Assembly: GCF_007018965.1 (NCBI RefSeq)
Contig: NZ_VJYZ01000018.1
Span: 62,001-126,000, forward strand
Length of the DNA: 64,000 nucleotides
Direction: 5' to 3'
DNA from: Paracoccus marinus
GTDB taxonomy: Bacteria; Pseudomonadota; Alphaproteobacteria; Rhodobacterales; Rhodobacteraceae
Below the pieces are notes generated by a model. The model was not told the DNA's origin. It ran no database searches and saw only the letters and a list, made by a program, of their open reading frames with translations. Of the stretch, positions 17,480-28,049 are shown one piece after another (positions within the stretch are counted from its first letter, which is position 1; every line of letters begins with the position of its first letter). The position numbers and the translations under genes are program-made.

Positions 17480-18340
17480 ATGCGCGTCGCAGTCATCGCC
17501 TATGACCGGATCAGCCCCTTCATGCTGTCCACTCCGCTGGCGGTGTTCGGCGAGCCGTTCCTTGCCGCCGGTCACCGCGTCGATGTCTGCGCCGCCGAAC
17601 CCCGGGTCGCGGCCGGTGCGGGGCTGACGATCGAGGTGCCGCATTCGCTTGAAACCGCGCGGACCGCCGACGTGATCGTCCTGCCGGGCTGGCGCAATCA
17701 TGCCGAGCCGGTGCCGGGCGCGATCGTGGACGAACTGCGGCACGCGGGCGCGCGGGGGGCGGTGGTGGCGGGGCTTTGCCTCGGCGCGTTCGGCGTGGCG
17801 CAGGCGGGCCTGCTGGACGGGCGCCGCGCGACGACGCACTGGGCCCGCGCCGACGATTTCGCCGCGCGGTTTCCGGCGGTGTCCGTCGATCCGGGGGCGA
17901 TCTTCGTGGACGAGGGGCCGGTTCTCACCTCGGCGGGCGTCGCATCGGGGCTGGATTGCTGCCTGCATCTGCTGGCCCGCGTCGCGGGCGCGACCGAGGC
18001 GAACCGGGTTGCCCGCTATCTGGTCGTGGCGCCGCAGCGGTCCGGGGCGCACCCGCAGCTGGTCGCGCGTCCCGTGGATTATCACGGTGTACTGCCGCCC
18101 GAGCCGGGCGCCGGGGAAAGGCCGGTGATGATGGGCACCGGCGCAGGTGCGCCGGCGCGGCCCAAGTTCAAACCGGTCGCCAGCCGCGACGAAAAGCCGG
18201 ACTATGCCGACGAAGAAATCGAGTTCTGGATGCAATACGGCGACATGATCGGTCTCGATCCGGACGAGATTGAGGAAACGTTGAAGGAGAAGCGGAGCGA
18301 CGATACTTTCAATCACGACCAGCGCCGTGACCGGAGCTGA
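17480..18340 (+). CDS. DJ-1/PfpI (GlxA-type) domain protein lacking the AraC domain
   Basis: A 286-residue protein. Residues 1 to about 200 are the DJ-1/PfpI-like domain found at the start of GlxA-type regulators: LCLGAFGVAQAGLLDGRRAT with the elbow cysteine, TTHW, VDEGPVLTSAGVASGLD, and VARYLVVAPQRSGAHPQL. In GlxA regulators an AraC helix-turn-helix of about 100 residues follows. Here it is replaced by about 85 residues of unrelated, acidic, low-complexity sequence (DYADEEIEFWMQYGDMIGL, then EETLKEKRSDD). No AraC-like sequence is seen in other frames or in the next 400 bases. It may therefore act as a DJ-1-like enzyme or ligand sensor rather than a transcription factor. The AraC loss is observed; the functional reading is inference. 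Confidence 0.75.
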   Translation: MRVAVIAYDRISPFMLSTPLAVFGEPFLAAGHRVDVCAAEPRVAAGAGLTIEVPHSLETARTADVIVLPGWRNHAEPVPGAIVDELRHAGARGAVVAGLCLGAFGVAQAGLLDGRRATTHWARADDFAARFPAVSVDPGAIFVDEGPVLTSAGVASGLDCCLHLLARVAGATEANRVARYLVVAPQRSGAHPQLVARPVDYHGVLPPEPGAGERPVMMGTGAGAPARPKFKPVASRDEKPDYADEEIEFWMQYGDMIGLDPDEIEETLKEKRSDDTFNHDQRRDRS

Positions 18341-18348
18341 CGCTGGTC
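18317..18348 (+). terminator. Inverted repeat spanning the stop of the GlxA-like gene
   Basis: GACCAGCG (18317-18324) pairs with CGCTGGTC (18341-18348), enclosing 16 bases that include the stop codon. It may be a 3'-end hairpin. No T-run follows. Confidence 0.3.
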
Positions 18349-18748
18349 GGCACCAGGCGCATCCGGGACTCCTTGGGGGGCGGAGGGACGACCTCCGCCG
18401 TTATGACGTAATCCACCTACGCGACCACAGCGAAGGCCGCGCGCGCCAGCCACGGCGCGCGGAGGGCGGTGGTGAACGTCGCCGAGAGCGCCCAGCCAGT
18501 GGCTCGCCCGCCAGCGACGGGACTGACCGGCGCGGGCCCGGCCGCGCCGGTCATCCGCGCGCTCGACACGGCCGGCGGGGGCGGTGCGGGCCCGGTGCGG
18601 CGCCCGCCACCCCTTTTCTGGACAAGCGCGCGCCCCGTCGCTAGGTTGCGCGCCAATCCGCCGGAGGCTTTGCCGCCGGTCGCCGCCTTCCGCCTGCCCT
18701 CATGCCCGCTGCGCCGACCCTGCGCGGGGCCCCGACCAAGGAACGCCG
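18341..18748. other. 408-base intergenic region before yajC
   Basis: No supported gene is present. The region is GC-rich, with a 9-bp stem (CCGGCGCGG / CCGCGCCGG, loop GCCCGG, 18527-18550). It should hold the promoter of the yajC-secDF-ccm string, but I cannot point to a convincing -35/-10 pair. Confidence 0.5.
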
Positions 18749-19087
18749 ATGTTCGTGACGCCCGCCTACGCCCAGGCCACCGCCGCCCCCGGGGGCGCTG
18801 CCGCCTTCGCTCAGTTCGTGCCGCTGATCCTGGTGTTCGCGATCATGTATTTCCTGATCCTGCGCCCGCAGCAGCGCAAGCTGCGCCAGCACCGCGACAT
18901 GGTCGCCGCGCTGAAAAGGGGCGACGAGATCATCACCAACGGCGGCCTCATCGGCCGTGTCGTGTCGGTGCGCGACGACGAAGTCGACGTCGAGATCGCG
19001 CAGAACGTCAGGGTGCGCGTCGTGCGCGGCATGATCTCGCAGGTCGTGAGCCAGGCCGCGACCGCCGCGCCCGCCGCCAAAAGCTGA
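18749..19087 (+). CDS. yajC: Preprotein translocase subunit YajC
   Basis: A 112-residue inner-membrane protein of the Sec holo-translocon. After MFVTPAYAQA comes one membrane helix (FAQFVPLILVFAIMYFLIL), then the signature RPQQRKLRQHRDM and a small beta domain (KRGDEIITNGGLIGRVVSV). AAGGA lies nine bases before the ATG. It forms an operon with secD (15 bases later) and secF, which is the usual order. Confidence 0.95.
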   Translation: MFVTPAYAQATAAPGGAAAFAQFVPLILVFAIMYFLILRPQQRKLRQHRDMVAALKRGDEIITNGGLIGRVVSVRDDEVDVEIAQNVRVRVVRGMISQVVSQAATAAPAAKS

Positions 19088-19102
19088 GAAAAGACCGGCG
19101 CC

Positions 19103-20767
19103 ATGCTGCAAATCCCCTTCTGGAAGCGCGCCCTGATCCTGGGTCTGGTCGCGATCGGCCTTCTGTTCGCGATGCCGAACCTGTTCTACGGGCGGGTCGA
19201 GCAGCATAACGACGCCGTCACCGCCGCCGAGCGCGCGGGCTTCGAGACGCCCGAGCAGGCCGAGGCCCGCAAGAGCTGGCCGGACTTCCTGCCCTCGAAC
19301 CTCGTCAACCTGGGCCTGGACCTGCGCGGCGGCGCCCATCTTCTGGGCGAGGTGCACGTGGCCGAGGTCTACAAGTCGCGGATGAACGCGCTGTGGCCGG
19401 AACTGCGCGAGGCGCTGGCGAAGGAACGCGACGTGATCGGCGCGGTCCGCCGCGTGCCCGGCCCCGAGGACCGCCTGACCATCGAGATCGGCGAACCCGC
19501 GCAGATGGCCCGCGCGGTCGAGATCGCGCGCACGCTGGCGACGCCCGTCGCCTCGCTGTCGGGGGCGGGGTCGAGCGACCTCGACATCACCGCCAGCGGC
19601 GCGAACCTGATCGTCGGCCTGTCCGAGGCGGAGCGCGCCGCGACCGACGACCGGACGATCCAGCAGTCGCTGGAAATCGTGCGCCGCCGCGTGGACGAGG
19701 TCGGCACCCGCGAACCCACCATCCAGCGCCAGGGCGCCGACCGGATCCTGATCCAGGTGCCCGGCATCGGCTCGGCCGAGGAGCTGAAGGAGCTGATCGG
19801 CACGACCGCGCGCCTGACCTTCCACCAGGTCGTGGGGCAGGGCGTCGACCCGAACGCCCGGCCCGGCGCGGGCAACATCCTGCTGCCGTCGCTTGAGCAG
19901 GAGGGGGTGTATTACACTCTGGACGAGACCCCGGTCGTCACCGGCGAGGAACTGACCGACGCGCGGCCCAGCTTTGACCAGGACGGCCAGCCGGCGGTCG
20001 AGTTCCGCTTCAATCCCAATGGTGCGCGCCGCTTCGGCGCCTATACGGCCGCGAACGTGGGCCAGCTGTTCGCCATCGTGTTGGACGACCAGGTGATTTC
20101 CGCGCCCAACATCAAACAGCCGATCCCCGGCGGTCAGGGTCAGATCTCCGGCGCGATGACCGTGGACGAATCGAACCGGCTTGCCGTCCTGCTGCGCGCG
20201 GGCGCGCTGCCCGCGGAAATGACCTTCCTCGAGGAACGGACGATCGGCCCGGAACTGGGTCAGGACAGCATCAACGCCGGCACGCTCGCCACCCTGGTGG
20301 CGACGGTGCTGGTGGTGGGCTATATCGTGGCAAGCTACGGTCTGTTCGGCGTGTTCGCGTCGATCGCCGTGATCGTCAACGTGATCCTGATCCTGTCGAT
20401 CATGTCGATGATCGGGGCCACGCTCACGCTGCCCGGGATCGCAGGGATCGTGCTGACGGTCGGCACCGCGGTCGATGCCAACGTCATCATCTACGAACGC
20501 ATCCGCGAGGAGCTGCGCGCCGGCAAGCGCGTGGTCGCCGCCATCAGCGACGGCTTCAACGAGGCGATGAGCGCGATCATCGACGCGAACGTCACGACCT
20601 TTATCGCGGCGCTGGTCATGTTCTTCCTGGGTTCCGGCCCGGTCAAGGGCTTCGCCGTGACGCTGACGATCGGGATCGTGACCTCGGTGTTCACCGCGAT
20701 TTTCCTGACGCGGCTGCTGATCGTGCTGTGGCTCGAGTGGCGCAAGCCCAAGACGCTGGTCCTGTAA
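19103..20767 (+). CDS. secD: Protein translocase subunit SecD
   Basis: A 554-residue inner-membrane protein that, with SecF, uses the proton gradient to help exported proteins leave the Sec channel. It has one N-terminal membrane helix, the motif LGLDLRGGAHLL, and a large periplasmic region including the P1 head. A C-terminal bundle of five helices contains the AGIVLTVGTAVDANVIIYERIREE motif (D and R essential for proton coupling). Length is normal for alphaproteobacterial SecD. secF begins 10 bases after the stop. Confidence 0.96.
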   Translation: MLQIPFWKRALILGLVAIGLLFAMPNLFYGRVEQHNDAVTAAERAGFETPEQAEARKSWPDFLPSNLVNLGLDLRGGAHLLGEVHVAEVYKSRMNALWPELREALAKERDVIGAVRRVPGPEDRLTIEIGEPAQMARAVEIARTLATPVASLSGAGSSDLDITASGANLIVGLSEAERAATDDRTIQQSLEIVRRRVDEVGTREPTIQRQGADRILIQVPGIGSAEELKELIGTTARLTFHQVVGQGVDPNARPGAGNILLPSLEQEGVYYTLDETPVVTGEELTDARPSFDQDGQPAVEFRFNPNGARRFGAYTAANVGQLFAIVLDDQVISAPNIKQPIPGGQGQISGAMTVDESNRLAVLLRAGALPAEMTFLEERTIGPELGQDSINAGTLATLVATVLVVGYIVASYGLFGVFASIAVIVNVILILSIMSMIGATLTLPGIAGIVLTVGTAVDANVIIYERIREELRAGKRVVAAISDGFNEAMSAIIDANVTTFIAALVMFFLGSGPVKGFAVTLTIGIVTSVFTAIFLTRLLIVLWLEWRKPKTLVL

Positions 20768-20777
20768 GGGGAATATC

Positions 20778-21773
20778 GTGGCATTCCGTCTCAAGCTCGT
20801 CCCGGACGAAACCCGCATCAACTTCTTTCGCTGGCAGGCGCTGACCACCGGCATCTCCATCGCGGCGATGGTCGCGTCGGTGATCCTGATCTTCACGATG
20901 GGGCTGAACCTCGGCATTGATTTCAAGGGCGGCACGACCATCCGCGCCGAAAGCAGCACCGCGTTCGAGGTGGGCGAGTATCGCGCGGCCCTTGAACCCG
21001 TGGTGCAGGGCGATCTGTCCATCACCGAGGTGTTCGACCCGACCTTCGGACCCGACCGGCACGTGGCGCAGATCCGCATCGGGCTTGCGAACGAAGCCGG
21101 GTCCGTCACGCCCGAACAGCTGAACGAATACGAGGCGGCGCTGAAGCAGGTCGATCCGGCGGTGCGGTTCGCCGCGGTGGAATCGGTCGGCCCCAAGGTG
21201 TCGGGCGAGCTGCTGAAGACCGCGCTTTACGCGGTGGGCGCGGCGACGCTTGGCATCCTGTTCTACATCTGGCTGCGGTTCGAATGGCAGTTCGCGCTGG
21301 GGGGCGTCGCCGCGCTGGTCCACGACGTGCTGCTGACGATGGGCATCTTCTCGCTGTTCCAGCTGAGGTTCGACCTGACCACGATCGCGGCCCTGCTGAC
21401 GATCCTGGGGTATTCGATCAACGACACCGTCGTCGTGTTCGACCGGCTTCGCGAGAACCTCATCAAGTTCAAGACCCGGCCGCTGATCGACGTGATGAAC
21501 CTGACCGTGAACGAGACGCTGTCGCGCACGGTCATGACGGCGGTGACCACGCTGCTCGCCCTGATCCCGATGCTGGTGCTGGGCGGAGACGTGATCCGCA
21601 ACTTCGTCTTCGCGATGATCTGGGGCGTGATCGTGGGCGCGTATTCGACCGTCTATCTCGCCAAGTCTGTGGTGCTGTGGCTGGGCGTCAAGCGCGACTG
21701 GTCGAAGCCCGCCAAGGCCGCGCCGGGCGAGAAGGACGAGCTTGCGGGGACGCCCTTCAAGGACATGCCCTGA
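20778..21773 (+). CDS. secF: Protein translocase subunit SecF
   Basis: A 331-residue inner-membrane partner of SecD. It carries the family motif LGIDFKGGTTIRAE after the first helix, then the transport helices with GYSINDTVVVFDRLREN. The start is GTG, preceded by AAGGGGAA, a strong SD. Its stop overlaps the ATG of the next gene (TGATG), so translation is probably coupled. Confidence 0.96.
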   Translation: MAFRLKLVPDETRINFFRWQALTTGISIAAMVASVILIFTMGLNLGIDFKGGTTIRAESSTAFEVGEYRAALEPVVQGDLSITEVFDPTFGPDRHVAQIRIGLANEAGSVTPEQLNEYEAALKQVDPAVRFAAVESVGPKVSGELLKTALYAVGAATLGILFYIWLRFEWQFALGGVAALVHDVLLTMGIFSLFQLRFDLTTIAALLTILGYSINDTVVVFDRLRENLIKFKTRPLIDVMNLTVNETLSRTVMTAVTTLLALIPMLVLGGDVIRNFVFAMIWGVIVGAYSTVYLAKSVVLWLGVKRDWSKPAKAAPGEKDELAGTPFKDMP

Positions 21774-22126
21774 TGCCGATGAACCCGACCGATTTCGGCG
21801 GGGCGCTGTCGCTGGACGGCTATGGTCCGGGGTTCTTCCGCATAGGCGGACAGGTTCACCGTGGCCCGGTGATCGCGACCGCGCAGGCGGTCCGCGCCTG
21901 GGGCGGGCTTGACGACACCGCGGCGCTGCTTGATCTCGCGGCCGAGATCGATCTGCTGTTCGTGGGCATGGGCGCGGACATCGCGCGGCTGCCGGGCGAT
22001 CTGGCCGGGCGGCTGCAGGACGCGGGCCTGATGGTCGAGGCGATGTCGAGCCCGTCGGCGGCGCGCAGCTACAACGTGACGCTGGCCGAGGGGCGGCGCG
22101 TGGCCTGCGCCCTGATCCCGGTCTGA
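21773..22126 (+). CDS. Mth938-like domain (NDUFAF3/DUF498) protein
   Basis: A 117-residue cytosolic protein of the Mth938/NDUFAF3 fold. It has the opening FGGALSLDGYGPGFFRIGG and the central LLFVGMGADIARLPGDLAG. The eukaryotic relative NDUFAF3 assists complex I assembly; the bacterial role is unknown. The ATG overlaps the secF stop by one base. ccmA starts three bases after its stop, so it is part of the sec-ccm transcript. Confidence 0.87.
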   Translation: MPMNPTDFGGALSLDGYGPGFFRIGGQVHRGPVIATAQAVRAWGGLDDTAALLDLAAEIDLLFVGMGADIARLPGDLAGRLQDAGLMVEAMSSPSAARSYNVTLAEGRRVACALIPV

Positions 22127-22129
22127 CCC

Positions 22130-22774
22130 ATGGCGCCGCTGCTGACGGTCACGATGCTCGCCGTCGCACGCGGCGGGCGGCGCGCGGTCGAAGGGGTGTC
22201 GTTCCAGCTGGACCCCGGCGCGGCCCTGATCCTGCGTGGCCCGAACGGGATCGGCAAGACGACGCTGCTGCGGACCGTCGCCGGGCTGCAAGACCCGGTC
22301 GAGGGGCGGATCGACCTTGTCCCCGACAGCGTGGCCTATGCGGGCCACGCGGACGGGCTGAAGGGCGCGCTGACCGTGGCCGAAAACCTGGCGTTCTGGG
22401 CACAGCTGTTCGGGGCGGGGCGCGCGCAAGTCGATGCGGCGCTGCGCGCGCTGGACCTCGGCGATCTTGCCGACCGTCCGGCGGCGATGCTGTCGGCGGG
22501 GCAAAGACGGCGGCTGGGGCTTGCGCGGCTTCTGGTCACCGGACGGCCGCTGTGGGTGCTGGACGAGCCGACGGTGTCGCTGGACGCGGCGTCCGTCCTG
22601 CTGTTCGCGTCCGCCGTCCGGGCGCATCTGGCCTGCGGCGGGGCCGCGCTGATCGCGACCCACGTGGACCTCGGGCTGCCCGAGGCGGCGGTGCTGGACC
22701 TGACCCCGTATCGCGCCGACCCCGCCCGGCCGGCTGGCCGCGCCCCGGCAAGCTTCGACGAGGCGTTCGGGTGA
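22130..22774 (+). CDS. ccmA: Heme exporter ATP-binding protein CcmA
   Basis: A 214-residue ABC ATPase that drives the CcmAB(CD) heme delivery step of cytochrome c maturation (System I). The Walker A is [11 protein letters not shown], the signature [15 protein letters not shown], and the Walker [13 protein letters not shown]. The switch histidine is in [10 protein letters not shown]. It is followed by ccmB, ccmC, ccmD and ccmG on the same strand. Confidence 0.96.
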   Translation: MAPLLTVTMLAVARGGRRAVEGVSFQLDPGAALILRGPNGIGKTTLLRTVAGLQDPVEGRIDLVPDSVAYAGHADGLKGALTVAENLAFWAQLFGAGRAQVDAALRALDLGDLADRPAAMLSAGQRRRLGLARLLVTGRPLWVLDEPTVSLDAASVLLFASAVRAHLACGGAALIATHVDLGLPEAAVLDLTPYRADPARPAGRAPASFDEAFG

Positions 22775-22805
22775 GGCCCGCCCCGTCCAGCCGGCGGCAC
22801 CATCC

Positions 22806-23462
22806 ATGAAGGCCGTGTTCCTGCGCGACCTGCGGCTTGCCTTCCGCGCGGGCGGGGGCGTGGGCCTTGGCCTCGCCTTCTTCCTGATCGTCTGCACGCT
22901 GGTCCCGTTCGGCGTGGGCGCGGGGGGCGACATCCTGTCGCGGATCGCGCCCGGCATCATGTGGGTCGGCGCGCTTCTGGCCTGCCTTCTGTCCCTCGAC
23001 CGCATCTTCGCCCTGGACGGGGAGGATGGGAGCCTGGACCTTCTCGCCACCGCCCCCCTGCCGCTGGAAGGCGTGGTGCTGGCCAAGGCGGCCGCGCACT
23101 GGGTCACGACCGGGCTGCCGCTGGTGGTCGCGGCGCCGCTGTTCGGGCTGCTGCTGCACCTGCCCACGCCGGCGCTGCCTTGGCTGCTTACGTCGCTGGC
23201 GCTGGGGACGCCTGCGCTGTCGATGCTGGGCGCGTTCGGCGCGGCGCTGACCGTGGGCGTGCGCCGGGGCGGGCTGCTGCTGTCGGCGCTGGTCCTGCCG
23301 CTTTACATCCCGACCCTGATCTTCGGGGCCGAGACGGTGCGGCTGGGCGCGGCGGGGCAGGACCCCGCGACGCCGCTTGCGCTGCTGGCGGGGATCACGC
23401 TGGCGGTGGTCGCGGCGATCCCGTTCGCGGCCGCCGCGGCGCTGCGGGTCAATCTGAGGTGA
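22806..23462 (+). CDS. ccmB: Heme exporter membrane protein CcmB
   Basis: A 218-residue inner-membrane protein with about six hydrophobic helices, partner of CcmA. The family pattern is visible in FLRDLRLAFRAGGGVGLGLA near the start and DGEDGSLDLLATAPLPLEGVV after the second helix. It is slightly short but complete. It starts 31 bases after ccmA. Confidence 0.95.
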   Translation: MKAVFLRDLRLAFRAGGGVGLGLAFFLIVCTLVPFGVGAGGDILSRIAPGIMWVGALLACLLSLDRIFALDGEDGSLDLLATAPLPLEGVVLAKAAAHWVTTGLPLVVAAPLFGLLLHLPTPALPWLLTSLALGTPALSMLGAFGAALTVGVRRGGLLLSALVLPLYIPTLIFGAETVRLGAAGQDPATPLALLAGITLAVVAAIPFAAAAALRVNLR

Positions 23463-23503
23463 GCGGGCTTCACCCCGGCCACGCGCGCGGATAAGGGACG
23501 ACC

Positions 23504-24229
23504 ATGTCGCTGTGGGAATACGCCAACCCCGTTAAGTTCATGCGCCTGTCGGGCGCGGTTCTGCCGTGGCTGTCGGCCGCGGCCGCCGTCGCGCTGGTCG
23601 CGGGGCTGGGCTGGGGCTTTGCCACCCCGCCCGACTACCGGCAGGGCGCGACGGTCAAGATCATGTTCGTCCACGTCCCCGCCGCGATGATGGCGATCAA
23701 CGCCTGGATGATGATGCTGGTCGCGTCGCTGATATGGATCGTCCGCCGCCACCACGTCAGCGCGCTGGCCGCCCGCGCCGCCGCGCCGGTGGGCGCCGTG
23801 ATGACCGTGATCGCCCTTGTCACCGGGGCGATCTGGGGGCAGCCGATGTGGGGATCGTGGTGGGAATGGGACCCGCGGCTGACAAGCTTCCTCGTCCTGT
23901 TCCTGTTCTACGTGGGCTACATCGCGCTGTGGTCCGCCGTCGAGGACCCCGACAGCGCCGCCGACCTCACCTCGGTCCTGTGCCTCGTGGGGTCGGTCTT
24001 TGCGCTCTTGTCGCGCTACGCCGCGCTGTTCTGGAACCAGGGCCTGCACCAGGGCGCGTCCCTGTCGGTGCGGGCGGGGGAGCGGATGGCGCCGGTCTAC
24101 AAGCAGCCGCTGTATCTGTGCATGCTGGCGTTCTTCCTGTTGTTCCTGGCGCTCGTCCTTGCCCGCACCCGGACCGAGATCCGCCGCCGCCGCACCGCCG
24201 CCCTGATCGCGCGCGAGGCGCGCCCGTGA
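23504..24229 (+). CDS. ccmC: Heme transporter CcmC
   Basis: A 241-residue inner-membrane protein with six helices that passes heme to the chaperone CcmE. The tryptophan-rich WWD motif reads WGSWWEWDPRLTSFL, and the two heme-ligand histidines are in FVHVPAAMM and LHQGASLS. TAAGGGACG lies before the ATG. ccmD follows after 10 bases. Confidence 0.96.
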   Translation: MSLWEYANPVKFMRLSGAVLPWLSAAAAVALVAGLGWGFATPPDYRQGATVKIMFVHVPAAMMAINAWMMMLVASLIWIVRRHHVSALAARAAAPVGAVMTVIALVTGAIWGQPMWGSWWEWDPRLTSFLVLFLFYVGYIALWSAVEDPDSAADLTSVLCLVGSVFALLSRYAALFWNQGLHQGASLSVRAGERMAPVYKQPLYLCMLAFFLLFLALVLARTRTEIRRRRTAALIAREARP

Positions 24230-24239
24230 AGGAGGTTGC

Positions 24240-24386
24240 ATGATCGAACTTGGCAAACACGCCGTCCCCGTCCTGTCGGCATGGGGCGTGGCCGCCGTCC
24301 TGCTGGCCGCGCTGGTCGTTCAGACGCTGGTCGCTGGGGCGCGGGCGCGGCGCGACCTGGACCGGGTGGAACGCCGCCGTGGCTAG
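24240..24386 (+). CDS. ccmD: Heme exporter protein CcmD
   Basis: A 48-residue membrane protein with one helix (LSAWGVAAVLLAALVVQTLV) and a basic C-terminal tail (ARARRDLDRVERRRG). CcmD helps release holo-CcmE from CcmC. The call rests on size, topology and place. GGAGG lies five bases before the ATG. It overlaps the ccmG GTG start by eight bases. Confidence 0.88.
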   Translation: MIELGKHAVPVLSAWGVAAVLLAALVVQTLVAGARARRDLDRVERRRG

Positions 24387-24921
24387 GATCCCGCCGCTCG
24401 CCCTGCTGCCGCCGGTGCTGTTCGCGGGCATCGCCGCGATGTTCCTGTGGGGCATGGGGCGCGAGAACCCCGACGACCTGCCATCGGCCCTGATCGGCCG
24501 GCCCGCGCCCGCGCTGCCGCAGACGACGCTGGAGGGCGCGCGGCAGCTGACCGACGCCGATCTGCGCGCGCCGGGCGTCAAGCTGGTGAACTACTGGGCC
24601 AGCTGGTGCCCGCCCTGCCGGGCCGAACATCCGACGCTTACCGCGCTCGCGCAATCCGGCCTGCCGGTGCTGGGCGTGGACCTGAAGGACCCGGCGCCCG
24701 CGGCGCAGCGGTTCCTGGACGAGCATGGCAATCCCTTTGGCGCCTTGGCGACGGACCCGCAGGGGCGGGCGGCGATCGACTGGGGCGTGACGGCCCCGCC
24801 GGAAACCTTCATCGTCGACGCGCAGGGCCGCATCCTTTACCGCCACGCCGGGCCCCTTGTCGGAGCCGACTACGAAAACCGGTTCCGCCCCGAGCTGGAA
24901 AAGGCGCTGGCCGCACAGTGA
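24379..24921 (+). CDS. ccmG: Thiol:disulfide interchange protein CcmG/DsbE
   Basis: A 180-residue membrane-anchored periplasmic thioredoxin that reduces apocytochrome c or CcmH. It has an N-terminal helix (LALLPPVLFAGIAAMFLWGM), then IGRPAPALPQTTLEG and the active site NYWASWCPPCRAEHP (CPPC). The GAVTA-type substrate loop is seen as DWGVTAPPETFIV. A GTG at 24379 inside ccmD is the best start; the open frame above it has no membrane signal. A strong terminator follows. ccmE, ccmF and ccmH are not in the window. Confidence 0.93.
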   Translation: MARIPPLALLPPVLFAGIAAMFLWGMGRENPDDLPSALIGRPAPALPQTTLEGARQLTDADLRAPGVKLVNYWASWCPPCRAEHPTLTALAQSGLPVLGVDLKDPAPAAQRFLDEHGNPFGALATDPQGRAAIDWGVTAPPETFIVDAQGRILYRHAGPLVGADYENRFRPELEKALAAQ

Positions 24922-24969
24922 ACGGCCGGTCCGGCGCAGGCGATCGCCGCGCGCGACCCCGCAACGCAG

Positions 24970-24993
24970 AAGGCCCCGCGTTTGCGGGGCCTT
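24970..24993. terminator. Bidirectional terminator, ccmG / fadL-like
   Basis: A 10-bp perfect stem (AAGGCCCCGC / GCGGGGCCTT) with loop GTTT sits between convergent genes. T/A tracts at the stem base serve both strands. Confidence 0.87.
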
Positions 24994-25021
24994 TGCGTGA
25001 TGTCGTTCGGGTCCGGTCGGA

Positions 25022-26158
25022 TCAGAAGGTGTAGCCGATCTTCACGCCGACGCCGAGGGCGTGGTTGTCCTCCATCTCGGCGCGCGCGGTGTCGGGCGTG
25101 CCGGTTTCGGCGGACGCGTCGCCCAGCTTGAAGTAGCTGATGCCGGTCGTGACCTTGAACTTGTCCTGCGTGTAGATCGCGGCCAGCGAGATGCCCTTGC
25201 GCCCGTTCGTGGGCGCGAGCGGCGACACCAGGTCGTCGTCCTCGGCCTTTTCGTACGAGAACGAGGCTGCGCCCGACCAGTTGTCGGTGAACTTGCGGCC
25301 GACACCCAGCGTGAAGGTCGTGGTGTCTTCCAGGTCCACGAGACCGTCCGAGATGCCGAAGCCCGCGGGCGGGGCGGCGACGAAGACGGCGGGGTTCACC
25401 TTGAACTCGGACCACTTCACCCAGCGGATCGAGCCGAACACCAGCGTGCCCGGCGCGACGCCGGTCTGGCCTTCAAGGTTCCAGCTGCGCGGGGTGTGGA
25501 CCTTGGTGCGCGATTCGCCACCCAGCGGGAAGCCACTGAGGCTTTCGCGGGTATCGAACTCATGCTCGATGTCCGAGTTGTAGGTGAGCGAGACGCGCGC
25601 CGCGATCTCGGGCTTTTCGTAGCTGACGCCGACGACGTAGCCCGCGGCCCAATCGTCATCGACCTTGAGGTTGTAGCCGCTGATCGGGCCGTAGGCGAGG
25701 CCACGCAGGTTCACCTCGGCATCCACGCGCGACCCGCGCAGACCGCCGTGGACCCCGAAACCGTTGTCCATCGTGTAGCGCAGCAGGGCCGTGTAGGTGG
25801 TCGAGTTGACCTCGGCCGAGGTGCCGCCCAGTGCGACGGACTCGCCGACCGGATATTTGATGTCCGTGCCGTAGGGCTGTTCGACGATGAACGCGACCGA
25901 CAGGTTGTCCTGCAGCTGCTGCTTGTAGGCGAAGCCAACGAAGCCATAGTCGTCGGCCACGCCGCCGGTGTCGCGGCCGCCGAAGATCGCCACGTCACGG
26001 CCCGACACGTCCGGGTTCACCTTGCCGAAGCTCAGCTCGACGTAGTTGCCCGGCTCGAACAGCGCGCCGAGCGATTGCGGCGCCCGCTCGATCCCGCCCG
26101 CCATCAGCGGCGCGGCACCCAGCATCAGAACGGCCGAGGCCGTAAGTGTCTTTTTCAT
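25022..26158 (-). CDS. OmpP1/FadL-family outer membrane transporter
   Basis: A 378-residue outer-membrane beta-barrel. A signal peptide of about 20 residues (KKTLTASAVLMLGAAPLMAGG) is followed by GIERAPQSLGALFEPGNYVELSF, the FadL-type N-terminal hatch region. Alternating amphipathic strands fill the rest, and the protein ends in VGVKIGYTF with the usual terminal Phe. FadL relatives admit long-chain fatty acids or other hydrophobic compounds; the cargo here is unknown. A purine-rich SD (GGAGGGGAGGG) lies before the ATG. No fatty-acid degradation genes are adjacent. Confidence 0.88.
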   Translation of the reverse strand: MKKTLTASAVLMLGAAPLMAGGIERAPQSLGALFEPGNYVELSFGKVNPDVSGRDVAIFGGRDTGGVADDYGFVGFAYKQQLQDNLSVAFIVEQPYGTDIKYPVGESVALGGTSAEVNSTTYTALLRYTMDNGFGVHGGLRGSRVDAEVNLRGLAYGPISGYNLKVDDDWAAGYVVGVSYEKPEIAARVSLTYNSDIEHEFDTRESLSGFPLGGESRTKVHTPRSWNLEGQTGVAPGTLVFGSIRWVKWSEFKVNPAVFVAAPPAGFGISDGLVDLEDTTTFTLGVGRKFTDNWSGAASFSYEKAEDDDLVSPLAPTNGRKGISLAAIYTQDKFKVTTGISYFKLGDASAETGTPDTARAEMEDNHALGVGVKIGYTF

Positions 26159-26376
26159 TGTTGTCCCTCCCCTCCGCCGACAGGCGGGTCTCATGCGGAC
26201 TGTGGCGCGCAAAGAAACGTGAAGCAAACATGACGCAACGTCGGCGTCTTCTTGCCGCCGTTGTCGTGGCGCGCCCGCAACGCCCGCGCGCGGCGCGCGG
26301 CGCGCATCGCCAGCGAGGAGCGGCGCGGCGCGGCGGGGCGCCCGCCTGTCCGCTGGACTTCGCCCGGGATGCGTGA

Positions 26377-27867
<1,491 letters not shown>

Positions 27868-28049
27868 CCGCCGGGCGGCCGCCGCCCGCGATGGCCGGCG
27901 TGGCGCCTCGATCGGCGGATTTCCGGCCGTGGGTGGCGCGCGGCTGTCATCAGAAGGACAGACTAGATAAGGCAGACAGCAAGGCGCGGCCCGTGGACGG
28001 CGCAGGCCGCGCATCCCGTCACCCGTCCCGCCCATAGGTCGAGAACCCG

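Noticed and set aside
18641-21196. An 851-codon frame opposite yajC, secD and secF
   Set aside because: It covers three well-identified genes and translates to an Arg/Gly/His-rich sequence typical of high-GC antisense frames.
22130-24921. Incomplete cytochrome c maturation set as a defect
   Set aside because: Separate placement of ccmE, ccmF and ccmH is normal in this lineage, so their absence here is not notable.
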